From JBGPJM01 sp041485385 (GTDB lineage Bacteria > Planctomycetota > Phycisphaerae > Phycisphaerales > UBA1924): DNA of 35,439 nt. This document shows, one piece after another, positions 16,158-24,814 of the stretch (within the stretch, counting starts at the first letter, position 1; the number at the start of each line of letters is the position of its first letter). A program made the position numbers and the translations under genes. The notes below the pieces were generated by a model that saw nothing but the letters and a program-made list of their open reading frames with translations, was not told where the DNA came from and ran no database searches. The DNA lies in contig JBGPJM010000026.1 in the NCBI GenBank assembly GCA_041485385.1, forward strand, positions 1 to 35,439, given 5' to 3'.

Positions 16158-17423
16158 TCACTCCTTCCCCAGGTCACGGATGACCACCGCCGCGCCCTGC
16201 CCGCCGCCGATGCACGCGGACGCACAGCCGTACCGCACGCCCCGGCGGTCCATCTCATGGATCAGGTCGGCGATCATGCGGAGGCCGGTCGCGGCCAGCG
16301 GGTGGCCGATGGCGATAGCCCCGCCGTTGACGTTGGTGATCTCGCGGTTGAGCCCCAGCTCCTTCTCGACGCCCAGGTACTGGGCCGCGAACGCCTCGTT
16401 GATCTCCCACAGGCCGACATCGTCCTGGCCAATCCCGGCGCGAGCGACAGCCTGTCGGATGGCGGGGACCGGGCCGCGCCCCATGATCCGCGGGTCCACG
16501 CCGCAGACGCCGTACCCGGCGATCGCCCAGCGGACGGGGACGCCGAGGTCCGCAGCCCGGTCGCGCGCGGCGATCATCGCTGCGCCGGCCCCGTCGGCGA
16601 TCTCGCTGGCGTTGCCGGGCGAGACCAGCTTGTTGGGCGTCAGGCCGGGGAGTGTCTCCAGGACGGCGAGAGAGGTCTCACGGACGCACTCGTCGTGGGC
16701 CAAGCATACCGAGCGGCCGGTGGGCTCGGTGGCATCGATCTCGAACAGACCGCGAAGGGCGTCGCCGCCGTTGAGCCAACTCACTCGGCGCGCGGCGCGG
16801 GCCCGCCGCTGGGAGAGTTCGGCGAACTCGTCGCACTGCCGCCTGGTGATGCCCATCTTGGCGCCGTACTCGTCGGCGGTCCGCATCATGCCCGTCCGGG
16901 CCAGGTCGTGGTTCAGCGAGGCGAGCATCGAGTCCTCCAGCGGGCCTCCCCCGCCCCCGGGCGAGTCGGCGAACTCCCAGAAGCTGGAGGTCGATCGGCG
17001 TGGCGAGCGGTCGATTCGCGGGCAGCGCGACATCGTCTCGCCCGCGACGCAGAGCACGACCCGCGCATCATCCACTTCCTCCGGGAGCGCGATCTGCTGG
17101 AAGGCGTTGATGAGCGTCTGCAGCCCGGAGCCGCAGATGCGCTGGACCATCAGAGCCGGGACCTCCTCGCGCAGGCCGCAGCGCAGCGCGACATTCCGAG
17201 GGAAGTAGAGATCCTGCGTGCCGGGGGCGGTGAACTGGTACACGTTGGCGCCGACGACGGCGTCGATGTGCTCGCATGCGATGCCGGCGCGCCGGATCGC
17301 CTCGTTGCCGGCCAGAACGGCGAGGTCCTCGGCGGAGAAGGCGCTGAGCGTGCCGCACTTGACGCCAATCGGCGTGCGAGCCACGCCGCTGATGACCACG
17401 CTTGGCAAGGACCGCTTCGACAC
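16158..17423 (-). CDS. Acetyl-CoA acyltransferase (thiolase)
   Basis: A 421-residue degradative thiolase. The nucleophile is Cys97 in QRICGSGLQT; NEAFAAQYLG, GGAIAIGHPLAATG (catalytic His) and CIGGGQGAA (second Cys) are all intact. It begins with GTG at 17423, three bases after the TGA of the upstream fusion gene, with GGGA as a modest ribosome site; no ATG fits the family N-terminus (PSVVISGVARTPIG). It forms a pair with the FadN-like gene six bases downstream, as in fadNA operons. The expected reaction here is cleavage of 3-oxopimeloyl-CoA to glutaryl-CoA and acetyl-CoA. A Gly-rich insert (about 152-160, PGGGGGP) lies in the loop domain. Confidence 0.9.
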   Translation of the reverse strand: MSKRSLPSVVISGVARTPIGVKCGTLSAFSAEDLAVLAGNEAIRRAGIACEHIDAVVGANVYQFTAPGTQDLYFPRNVALRCGLREEVPALMVQRICGSGLQTLINAFQQIALPEEVDDARVVLCVAGETMSRCPRIDRSPRRSTSSFWEFADSPGGGGGPLEDSMLASLNHDLARTGMMRTADEYGAKMGITRRQCDEFAELSQRRARAARRVSWLNGGDALRGLFEIDATEPTGRSVCLAHDECVRETSLAVLETLPGLTPNKLVSPGNASEIADGAGAAMIAARDRAADLGVPVRWAIAGYGVCGVDPRIMGRGPVPAIRQAVARAGIGQDDVGLWEINEAFAAQYLGVEKELGLNREITNVNGGAIAIGHPLAATGLRMIADLIHEMDRRGVRYGCASACIGGGQGAAVVIRDLGKE

Positions 17424-17426
17424 GTT

Positions 17427-20400
17427 TCACGTTCCCTGTAGCTGGGCCTCGCGGGCCTCGATCACGCCTTCGCCGGGCCGGGGCTCGAACATCGCCTCGA
17501 CCCTCGCCTTGAACGCCTCCAGCACGGCCTTGCGGACGATCTTGGACGATGGCGTCAGTTCGCCGCGCTCCAGCGACGGATCGCGCTCGGCCAGCACGGC
17601 GCGCCGGACGCGCTGGTACTTCGGCTCGATGAGCGGGTTGACCCGCTCCAGCTCGGCCATGAACAACTCGCGGACGGCCGGCTGGTCGGTCAGCCTGCCG
17701 CCATCCGAGATTCCCTGCTCCCGGGCCCACTGACGCAGGCGGGCGAAATCCGGGAAGATGAGAACGCCGACATGGTCGCGCCCGCTGCCGATGGCGACGG
17801 CCGTGCCGATGTAGGGCGATTCGTTGACCAGGACCGTCTCGACCCGCTGCGGGTGGACCATCTCGCCGGTGGTCAGCTTGAATGCTCCATCCTTGCGCCC
17901 GAGGATGCGCAGACCGTCGTTGGTGAACTCGCCCAGGTCACCCGTGCGCAGCCACCCCTCGCGATCGATCACGTGGGCGGTGGCCTCCTCGTCGTCGAGG
18001 TAACCTTCCATGACGTTGGGACCCTTGACGAGGATCTCCTGGTCGCTGTCGATGCGGACCGACACGCCGGGAATCGGGAAGCCGACGTAGCCGCTGCGCC
18101 AAGGATGCTCGGCGGTGCGCACCGTGACGCACGGCGACGTCTCCGTCAGGCCCCATCCTTCCAGGACCGGCACGCCGTGCGCGCGGTAGGCGGCCTCTAC
18201 CTGTGCCGGGAGGGGCGCGGCCGCGGTGAACACGAAACGCAGACGCCCGCCGAAGACGATCTCGGCAGCGGCGTGGTCCTCCTCGCACTGGGCGACGACC
18301 TGCCCGAGCACGCGCGGCACGCTGAAGAAGACGGTGGGTCGGAACAGGCGCCAGTTCTGCAGCAGCCGCTCGATCTGTCGTCCACGCGAGTCCTCCAGGC
18401 ACACCTCGCAGCCGTTGTAGAGCGTCATGAGCCGTTCGAACAGCCCTCCGAAGCTGTGGTGCCAGGGGAGATAGCTGAGGAACACGTCTCGCTCGCCGAC
18501 ATCCCACAGAAGGGAGAGAGCCTTCTGCTGCGAAATGAGGTTGCGGTGGCACAGCCGCACACCCTTGGGCGGGCCGGTCGTGCCGGAGGTGTACATGACC
18601 ATCGCCAGGTCGGATGGGCGGACGGCCTCGATGCGGGTCGCCAGTCGCCCCGCGGGGACCCCGCTGTCCTCGGTCAGCGCGGCGAAGTCCAAAGCCCCCC
18701 ACCTGGAGGCGCCTGGACCGAAGTCCATGCAGTAATACCGCTCGATCCACGGATGCCGGTCGCGCTCGATCTTGTCCAGCTGGTGCTGGCCAGAAACGAC
18801 GACGAAGCGCGGCCGCGAGTGCCGCAGCACGTAGGCGATCGGCGGCGCGTGGTAGCCGGCGAAGACCGGGATAGAGACCGCCCCGGCCGACATCACGGCC
18901 AGTTCCAGCTGGTACATCTCGGCCCGGTTTTCCGAGATCACGGCGATGCGGTCACCGGGCCGCACGCCCTGCCCGATCAGGTTCCGCGCGATCTGGAAGA
19001 CCCGGTGCGCGAACCCGTTCCACGATACGGCGGCCGCTTCGTCGGCGACGCGGTGCCGCAGGTAGATCTTCTCGCCCCAGCGCCGGGCCCGGTCGCGGAG
19101 CAGCACGCCGATCGACGGCTCGGTCTCGCCCAGGGGGAGCCGGCAGGTGTGCTCCTCCCCGACTCGATGGATGCCGATCCGCTCGTCGATGCCCAGCGGC
19201 GTGGTCTGGCAATAGGCCAGGCAGGAGTCGCGGAGCAGGCCGCGCGTGCGGCGGAACTTCTCCTCGGTCGGGATGTGCGTCGAATCGATCCCCACCAGCT
19301 CAAGCCCGGCCCGCCGGAGCATGGTGTGCGAGGCCGCGAAGTAGATGATGTTGGTCGCGATCTCCTTGATGTGTGAGCAGCCGACGCGCCCGCCGATCCG
19401 CGCGGCGATCTCGTTAAGGACCCCGCGCTGCACCCGCAGGCCCACCAGTCGGTCCGCGACGGCCTCGACCTCGCGGCAGACCGGGAACGGCGCGCGGATC
19501 ATGTCCAACCGGCTGCGGGTGATCTGCTCATCGGGCAGGTGAATCGTCAGCTCAAGCTTGATGAGATGGTCGCTATCGAGCATCGTGCCGACGAGCACGA
19601 GGTCGTCGGGTCCGGCCTCGAAGAGCTCGATCCCGATGTTGCGTTGGGCGGTGAGTTTCATGGTGCGTGCTCCGCTCCCGTTGGCGCGCGCGAACTCCTG
19701 CCGACGCTTGATCGCCCGCGCCATGGACTCCTGGACCTGGCGCGCCAGCGACCGGAACAGATCCTCCTCGCGCTTCATCCCGGCCCTGGCGGCGTAGGCG
19801 ATCAGCGGCGTGAGGATCCACTCCTCGTTGGGCATCAGCGCCACACGGTCCAGGCCCGCCTCTAGCGCGTCGCGAAGACTCTTGAGGGAACTCGTCACGT
19901 GCGTCGCGGAGCGGCAAATGGTGCCGCGATGCTCGGCCCACACGGCGTCGTACGGGTCAGCCGCCGAGTACGCGCCGCAGGCTCGCCCGACGGCGTACAC
20001 GGCCTGGGTGACCGCGTCGACGAACTCACCCTTGGACGCATCCGCGCACAGGTCGCCCATGCGCAGGTCGATCAGCTCGCCGTCCGGCCGGACCGTGTGG
20101 ATCAGTCCGCCCACGTTGAGCACGATCGAGATCATGGCCTTGTCGAACTCGACCCTCGACGCCGGCACGCCGCGCACCCGCGTGCATGGATATCCGTGCA
20201 ACGCCAGCACCGCTTCCACGCGATCCTGCTCGGCTTCTCCCCCCCCGGCGAAGACGACCGACCCCTTGGGCTGCTTGAGATAGACCGTGTCCGCGCCACT
20301 GCCCCGCCGACCGCCGGCCTGGAGCGATACGCCGCGGACCAGCCGGTCGGTCAGCGCCTGGATCATCTCCTCGCTGACGCCAGGCAGGCGGTCTAACAAC

Positions 20401-20837
20401 GCGGCCTCGGCGAGCTGGTCGCGGTAGGTCCGCGAGGTCTGCTCGGCCAGGATGCCGTTGGGCAACACCACGATGATGGGCTCGTTTCGCCGCACGTCCT
20501 CGACCGACCGAAGGCGGCCACGTTCCGCGAGGTTCTCGGAAAAGCGGGTCAGGTCCGCGGTGAGAACCGGCATCTGCGCCGGGGTGCAGCAGGCCAGCAG
20601 GACCTCGGGCACGGCGTCCTGCGCGTCGGCCTCGAGGAGGTTCGTGAAGATCCGCCCCTTGAGCGGCACGGCCCGCGGCACGCCGGCTTCATCCAGCGTG
20701 AGCGTTGCCGCCTCTTTGAGGGCCTGCGTGATGCCATCGCCCGCGCAGCCGATGAAACACTCCGCGCCGGCGTGGACGAACAACGCTACACCCAGAGCCC
20801 CCGGCGGATGCACGCCCAGATGCCCGTTCTTCAGCAT
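17427..20837 (-). CDS. Three-part fusion: ketopantoate-reductase-like, DUF2889, acyl-CoA synthetase
   Basis: One uninterrupted frame of 1136 residues. Residues 1-385 resemble ketopantoate-reductase-type dehydrogenases: a degenerate dinucleotide loop (GVHPPGALG, 8-16, first Gly of GxGxxG replaced by Pro), a LPNGI motif (125-129), and a C-terminal helical half with SSLKSLRDALEAG (316-328). Residues 393-550 match DUF2889 (R-x-P-x-x-x-C at 448-454, GCSHIKEIA at 486-494). Residues 570-1136 are an AMP-forming long-chain-type acyl-CoA synthetase: MYTSGTTGPPKGV (748-760), GWGLTETSP (894-902), GWLRTGDLG (961-969), GRKDGAFKL (980-988), and SSKIVRK near the end with the catalytic Lys. The ATG at 20837 overlaps the activase stop by seven bases and has GGAGG ten bases upstream. 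It probably activates a carboxylic (aromatic?) acid; the role of the first two parts is unknown. Confidence 0.8.
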   Translation of the reverse strand: MLKNGHLGVHPPGALGVALFVHAGAECFIGCAGDGITQALKEAATLTLDEAGVPRAVPLKGRIFTNLLEADAQDAVPEVLLACCTPAQMPVLTADLTRFSENLAERGRLRSVEDVRRNEPIIVVLPNGILAEQTSRTYRDQLAEAALLDRLPGVSEEMIQALTDRLVRGVSLQAGGRRGSGADTVYLKQPKGSVVFAGGGEAEQDRVEAVLALHGYPCTRVRGVPASRVEFDKAMISIVLNVGGLIHTVRPDGELIDLRMGDLCADASKGEFVDAVTQAVYAVGRACGAYSAADPYDAVWAEHRGTICRSATHVTSSLKSLRDALEAGLDRVALMPNEEWILTPLIAYAARAGMKREEDLFRSLARQVQESMARAIKRRQEFARANGSGARTMKLTAQRNIGIELFEAGPDDLVLVGTMLDSDHLIKLELTIHLPDEQITRSRLDMIRAPFPVCREVEAVADRLVGLRVQRGVLNEIAARIGGRVGCSHIKEIATNIIYFAASHTMLRRAGLELVGIDSTHIPTEEKFRRTRGLLRDSCLAYCQTTPLGIDERIGIHRVGEEHTCRLPLGETEPSIGVLLRDRARRWGEKIYLRHRVADEAAAVSWNGFAHRVFQIARNLIGQGVRPGDRIAVISENRAEMYQLELAVMSAGAVSIPVFAGYHAPPIAYVLRHSRPRFVVVSGQHQLDKIERDRHPWIERYYCMDFGPGASRWGALDFAALTEDSGVPAGRLATRIEAVRPSDLAMVMYTSGTTGPPKGVRLCHRNLISQQKALSLLWDVGERDVFLSYLPWHHSFGGLFERLMTLYNGCEVCLEDSRGRQIERLLQNWRLFRPTVFFSVPRVLGQVVAQCEEDHAAAEIVFGGRLRFVFTAAAPLPAQVEAAYRAHGVPVLEGWGLTETSPCVTVRTAEHPWRSGYVGFPIPGVSVRIDSDQEILVKGPNVMEGYLDDEEATAHVIDREGWLRTGDLGEFTNDGLRILGRKDGAFKLTTGEMVHPQRVETVLVNESPYIGTAVAIGSGRDHVGVLIFPDFARLRQWAREQGISDGGRLTDQPAVRELFMAELERVNPLIEPKYQRVRRAVLAERDPSLERGELTPSSKIVRKAVLEAFKARVEAMFEPRPGEGVIEAREAQLQGT

Positions 20838-21673
20838 GGCTTGAGCACCTCCAGGGAGCACGCCACCCCGCCCTCCGGAGGAGCGGTCTCGTGCGGCTCG
20901 GGCGTGATGGCCAGCAGCGCGGCCCCGAACGCGCCGGCGTGCTGCGGGAGCGGCGGGAGGAGGATCTGCGTCTTGAGGACCTCAGCCAGAGCCTTCACCA
21001 TCGCGCGACAGTGCGTGACCACGCCGCCGGTGGCGGCCACCGCGCCGTCGCGGGCGGCCATCATCTCCACGACGCGCGACGCGATGGCCCGGAACAGCCC
21101 CATCGCGATGTCCTCCTTCGGCTGACCCTCCTTGATGCGCTCGAGCACCTCGGTGCTGGTAAAGACCGTGCAGTAGCTGTTCATCACGAGCCGGCCGGTG
21201 GAGCGCATCGCCAGGCTGTCGATCTCGGAGAGGGGCAGGGCGAGGCGGACAGCGATGGACTCCAGGAACGTACCCGTGCCGGCGGCACACTTGGCGTTCA
21301 TGCGGTAGTCGGCGGTGCGGCCGTGGGCGTTGAGACGGATGACCTTGGTGTCCTGCCCGCCGATATCGACGATGGTGCGGGCCTGCGGGTACCACTCAAA
21401 GGCCCCGCGGGCGTGGCACGTGATCTCCGTGATCCGGCGCGTCGCGAGCGACACCCGCTCGCGCCCGTACCCGGTGGCCACGCAGCGTTCGATACGGTCG
21501 CGCGGGGCCCCGAGGGCCTGGAGCGCGCCGGACAGCGCCGCATCGGCGGCCTGAGCGTAGTCGAAGCCGGAAGGGACCGTGGCGTGGGCCAGGCGACGGC
21601 CGGCGGCGTCCACGACAACGCACTTGGTCGCCGACGAGCCGGTGTCGATCCCGATGTAGAGCCGGTCGCTCAT
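20831..21673 (-). CDS. BadF/BcrA/HgdC-type ATPase (extra activase)
   Basis: A 280-residue activase with IGIDTGSSATKCV (7-19), ATGYGRE (66-72), DIGGQDTKVI (103-112), Cys129 in NAKCAAGTGTFLE, Cys168 in NSYCTVFTSTE and a GGVVTH segment. Every element needed for ATP binding and for the bridging [4Fe-4S] cluster is present. The start ATG overlaps the TGA of the preceding dehydratase-like gene (ATGA at 21670-21673), so this activase should serve that subunit rather than BzdNO. It is the third activase of the operon and stands alone, as homodimeric HgdC does in 2-hydroxyglutaryl-CoA dehydratase. Its stop overlaps the three-part fusion gene by seven bases. Confidence 0.88.
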   Translation of the reverse strand: MSDRLYIGIDTGSSATKCVVVDAAGRRLAHATVPSGFDYAQAADAALSGALQALGAPRDRIERCVATGYGRERVSLATRRITEITCHARGAFEWYPQARTIVDIGGQDTKVIRLNAHGRTADYRMNAKCAAGTGTFLESIAVRLALPLSEIDSLAMRSTGRLVMNSYCTVFTSTEVLERIKEGQPKEDIAMGLFRAIASRVVEMMAARDGAVAATGGVVTHCRAMVKALAEVLKTQILLPPLPQHAGAFGAALLAITPEPHETAPPEGGVACSLEVLKPC

Positions 21674-22914
21674 CGGGCGCCCCCTTCGAGCTGCTCGATG
21701 AAGGCTTCGAGGTTGGTCATGGTCTGGGCGGTGGAGAAGAACCGAAGGTCGCTCAGATCACCGTCAATGACCAGGACCGGCATTTCCAGGCGCTCGCGCA
21801 GGCGTTGGGGCATCCCGAAGCGGGAGTTGGTGTTGTTGGGACAGGTCCGGGCGTTGTGGAAGATGACGCCGTCGATGCCGAAGCGGTCGAACATGTCCAC
21901 GAGGAAGTGTTCCTTCCACTCTTCGTCGCGGTTGATAAAGATCTCGATGCTGGTGCGGGCCATCCACTCCAGCGGATCGCCGCCGGCGTAGGGCTCGAAC
22001 GCCCAGGAGTTGCAGTACGTGCTGGCGACGACGGCGGCGCGCAGATCGAAGAACTTCTCGGACAGTTCGCGCAGCCGAGGCCAGATGGGCATGCCCTCCC
22101 AGTACACGCGCCATCGCTCGCCGGGGACGGCGGCGATGCTGTCGGCAGCGCGGCGGTTCATCTCGGCCAGGAGCGCCTCGTAGTAGTCGATCGCGGCATG
22201 GGAGCCGCGCATGAGGATGACCGGCGCCATATGCACCGCACCGTCCCAGAACGTGAGCGGGCTGGGACGGAAGCGGGCGGTGTCGAGGACCTTGCGCCAG
22301 AGCGTGCTGGCGCGGCTGGAGCGATCGACGGCCTCTTCAAGCCGGGCGGGATTGAGGCGGAGGTCGAAGTGGGACTCGATCTGCCCGATGAATGTCGCGA
22401 GTTGGTCCCGTACCAGCGCGACGTGGGCCGGCGTGACCTCGCTCAGGTACCGCGGGGGGCGGATGCCGAGGGCGGGCACGTCGTGCCGCCGTCCGAAGAA
22501 GTTGAACCAATCCTGCACCTCTCGGCATTGGTTCGTGCTGTAGGCGAGCAGGGTGGGGGTGGGTGGACCGGAGATGCCGTAGATGTCCCGCAGGGGGCTG
22601 TGCCCGCCGAGCGCGCAGCCGATGTCGCTGTTCATGTAGGAGCAGGACTCGGCGCAGTAGCCGATGCCGGCGGCGCGAGGGATGAGTTCGTGGCTCAGGC
22701 GTCGTACGCCGAGGAGCGCGCCATGGTTCTCGGGGAAGTAGGTGGCGAAGCCGAGGGCGACGAGGATCTCGCATGGGCCAACGGAGGTGCACCAGGCGAC
22801 GCGTCGGTCAGGGTCGTGGGCCGCGGCGTCGAGGTCGAGGAAATAGTCCCGCATGAGCGCGCGGAGCCGCTGGGTGGACTCGATCTCGACTCGTTTGGCG
22901 GCGACCGCGGACAT
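21670..22914 (-). CDS. 2-hydroxyacyl-CoA dehydratase/BCR-type large subunit
   Basis: A 414-residue HgdB/BcrB-family protein. WCTSVGPCEILVALGFATYF (41-60, Cys42 and Cys48), GIGYCAESCSYMNSDIGCALGG (about 84-103) and FHNARTCPNNTNSR near the C-terminus hold the likely [4Fe-4S] ligands, and MPVLVIDGDLSDLRFF is the usual C-terminal motif. The ATG at 22914 has GAGG six bases upstream and lies eight bases after the dehydrogenase stop; an upstream ATG at 23082 would overlap that gene and is rejected. Enzymes of this family are heterodimers, but here only one large subunit is present beside one activase. It could pair with itself or with BzdN, or act on another substrate. Its reaction (dehydration or reduction) is not clear from sequence. 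Confidence 0.85.
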   Translation of the reverse strand: MSAVAAKRVEIESTQRLRALMRDYFLDLDAAAHDPDRRVAWCTSVGPCEILVALGFATYFPENHGALLGVRRLSHELIPRAAGIGYCAESCSYMNSDIGCALGGHSPLRDIYGISGPPTPTLLAYSTNQCREVQDWFNFFGRRHDVPALGIRPPRYLSEVTPAHVALVRDQLATFIGQIESHFDLRLNPARLEEAVDRSSRASTLWRKVLDTARFRPSPLTFWDGAVHMAPVILMRGSHAAIDYYEALLAEMNRRAADSIAAVPGERWRVYWEGMPIWPRLRELSEKFFDLRAAVVASTYCNSWAFEPYAGGDPLEWMARTSIEIFINRDEEWKEHFLVDMFDRFGIDGVIFHNARTCPNNTNSRFGMPQRLRERLEMPVLVIDGDLSDLRFFSTAQTMTNLEAFIEQLEGGAR

Positions 22915-22922
22915 GCGAGACC

Positions 22923-23945
22923 TCAGGGGATGACGATCGAGCGGAGGGACACCCCCTCGTGCATGACCTCGAATGCGCGGTGGATCTCCGCCAGGGGGAA
23001 GCGGTGGGTGACCAGTTTGGTCAGGTCGATCCGACCCTGCTCGACCATCCGGATCAGTGGCACATAATCGACGATTCGGCATCCGAGCGAGCCGATCACC
23101 TCGATCTCCTTGAACATGATCTTGCCCGGCACGATGGCGGCGGCCTCGTTGGTGTAGCCGACGGCGACCAGGCGTCCGCCGGTTCGCACACTGTCAAACG
23201 CCTCTTCGAATGTTCGGGGGTTGCCGATGACCTCCAGGACGATGTCGGCCCCGCCGCCGGTGATCTTTTTGATCTCTTTGCTGACCTTCTCGACCTTGGT
23301 GGCGTTGATGGTGCGGGCCGCGCCGAGTTGGGCGGCCCATTCGAGCTTGCGCTCGGCGACATCGACCGCGATGACGTAGGCCCCGCAGAGCGCGGCCAGC
23401 TGCACCGCGTTGATACCGACGCCCCCGCACCCGAAGACGACGACTGTGTCGCCCGGCCGGACCTGAGCCCGATTCTTCACCGCGTGGTATGGCGTGGAGA
23501 GCGCGTCGGCGATGATCGACGCCTCGGCCAGCGGGATCGACGCGGGCACGTCCAGCAGGTCCTTGGCCGCCACGGCGACGTACTCGGCGTAGGCTCCGTC
23601 GAAGTGATTGCCGAGCATCTTCATTTCGGCGCAGATGTTCTCGCGACCCTGGCGGCAGAACATGCACTTGCCGCAGGTCAACACCGCCGGGATCAACACC
23701 CGCTGACCTTTCTTGACGTTCGTCACCGACGCCCCGACCTCCTCAACGATCCCCGAGGCCTCGTGCCCCAGCACGATGGGCGGCTTCTTGAATGTCGGCA
23801 CGCCGTGCTCGATGTAGTGCAGGTCGGTGTGGCAGACGCCGCAGGCGGCCACCTTCACCAGCGCCTCCTCGGGCCCGATCTTCGGGACAGGAATTTCCTC
23901 GACCTTCAATCCCCTCTCCGGCCCGTGGAATACTGCCGCTTTCAT
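22923..23945 (-). CDS. Zinc-dependent dehydrogenase, Had-like candidate
   Basis: A 340-residue medium-chain zinc alcohol dehydrogenase. Catalytic zinc ligands are Cys38 (CGVCHTD), His61 and Glu62 (GHEASG); structural zinc ligands are Cys91, 94, 97 and 105 (CGKCMFCRQGRENIC). The Rossmann motif is VFGCGGVGIN. In the benzoyl-CoA pathway the 6-hydroxycyclohex-1-ene-1-carbonyl-CoA dehydrogenase (Had/BzdX) belongs to this family, and this gene sits between dch and the reductase genes, so that role is the best guess. The sequence alone resembles general zinc alcohol dehydrogenases as much as Had, and the SDR at 24815-25579 is a rival for the step. AGAGG precedes the ATG. Confidence 0.75.
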   Translation of the reverse strand: MKAAVFHGPERGLKVEEIPVPKIGPEEALVKVAACGVCHTDLHYIEHGVPTFKKPPIVLGHEASGIVEEVGASVTNVKKGQRVLIPAVLTCGKCMFCRQGRENICAEMKMLGNHFDGAYAEYVAVAAKDLLDVPASIPLAEASIIADALSTPYHAVKNRAQVRPGDTVVVFGCGGVGINAVQLAALCGAYVIAVDVAERKLEWAAQLGAARTINATKVEKVSKEIKKITGGGADIVLEVIGNPRTFEEAFDSVRTGGRLVAVGYTNEAAAIVPGKIMFKEIEVIGSLGCRIVDYVPLIRMVEQGRIDLTKLVTHRFPLAEIHRAFEVMHEGVSLRSIVIP

Positions 23946-24026
23946 GCTCGATCCTCTCGACTTGCGTGCCGGTGATTCCTCGTGATCCGTCCCGTCGCCC
24001 GGTTCTGCTCACGCTCCCGAACACCG

Positions 24027-24794
24027 CTAGGCGTGCGTCCAGACCGGCGCTCGCTTGGCCAGGAACGCCGCGATTCCCTCGTGGGTGTCCGATAGTCTCA
24101 TCAGTTCGCTTAGATACAACCGTTCGGCCCGTTCCAGGTGGTCCAGGATCTGCGGCCGCGCGGCGAGCATCGTCGCCTTCTTGGCGGCCCGAACGACTGG
24201 GCGTGACAGTTTCCGGATGGCGGATAGGTACGCCTCGACGCGCGCCCCGAACTCCTCGGCCCCGAACACATGGCTCACCAGGCCGATCCGGTGCGCCTCT
24301 GGGGCTGCAATGGTCTCGCCGATCGCGGCCAACTCCACCGCTTTGGCCAGGCCGATCCGCAGGGGCAGAACGGACGCGGCAACGGGCGGAAAGACCCCGA
24401 CCTGAACCTCCGGCTGGCCGAACTTGGCCTTGTCCGACGCCAGCACCACGTCGCAGAAGCACGCCAGCTCGCATCCCCCGCCCATGGCCGCGCCCTGCAC
24501 CGCCGCGATGGTCAGCGCGTCCGTCGCGGCCAGTCGGCGGAAGATGCCGTGGAAGAGGCGGACCATGTCGCCGACCTTCTCGGCGGTGTGGTCGGCCACA
24601 TCGACCCCGGCGCTAAAGGCCTTCCCCTCCGCCCTCAGGACGATCGCCGCCAGGTTCGCGCCCACCAGCGGCTCCAGCGCGCTGTTGAGTTCCGCCATCA
24701 TCGGAATGTGCAGCACGTTGACCGGCGGACGGTTGAGCGTCACCGTCGCGATCCCGCTCTCGACGCCGACCTGGATGAACTCGTGGGTGGCCAT
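24027..24794 (-). CDS. dch: Cyclohexa-1,5-diene-1-carbonyl-CoA hydratase (dienoyl-CoA hydratase)
   Basis: A 255-residue crotonase-family protein whose diagnostic stretches match Dch/BzdW: LNRPPVNVLHIPMM (20-33), KAFSAGVDVADHTAEKVGDM (58-77), FHGIFRRL (81-88), GGGCELACFCDVVLASDKAK (105-124), FGQPEVQVGVFPP (125-137). It adds water to the product of benzoyl-CoA reductase, giving 6-hydroxycyclohex-1-ene-1-carbonyl-CoA. It lies 20 bases after the SDR gene and 81 bases before the dehydrogenase, in the same direction. The wording VFPP in place of the usual hydratase segment separates Dch from ordinary enoyl-CoA hydratases. Confidence 0.88.
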   Translation of the reverse strand: MATHEFIQVGVESGIATVTLNRPPVNVLHIPMMAELNSALEPLVGANLAAIVLRAEGKAFSAGVDVADHTAEKVGDMVRLFHGIFRRLAATDALTIAAVQGAAMGGGCELACFCDVVLASDKAKFGQPEVQVGVFPPVAASVLPLRIGLAKAVELAAIGETIAAPEAHRIGLVSHVFGAEEFGARVEAYLSAIRKLSRPVVRAAKKATMLAARPQILDHLERAERLYLSELMRLSDTHEGIAAFLAKRAPVWTHA

Positions 24795-24814
24795 GGGTGC
24801 CGTCCGCTCCCGAG

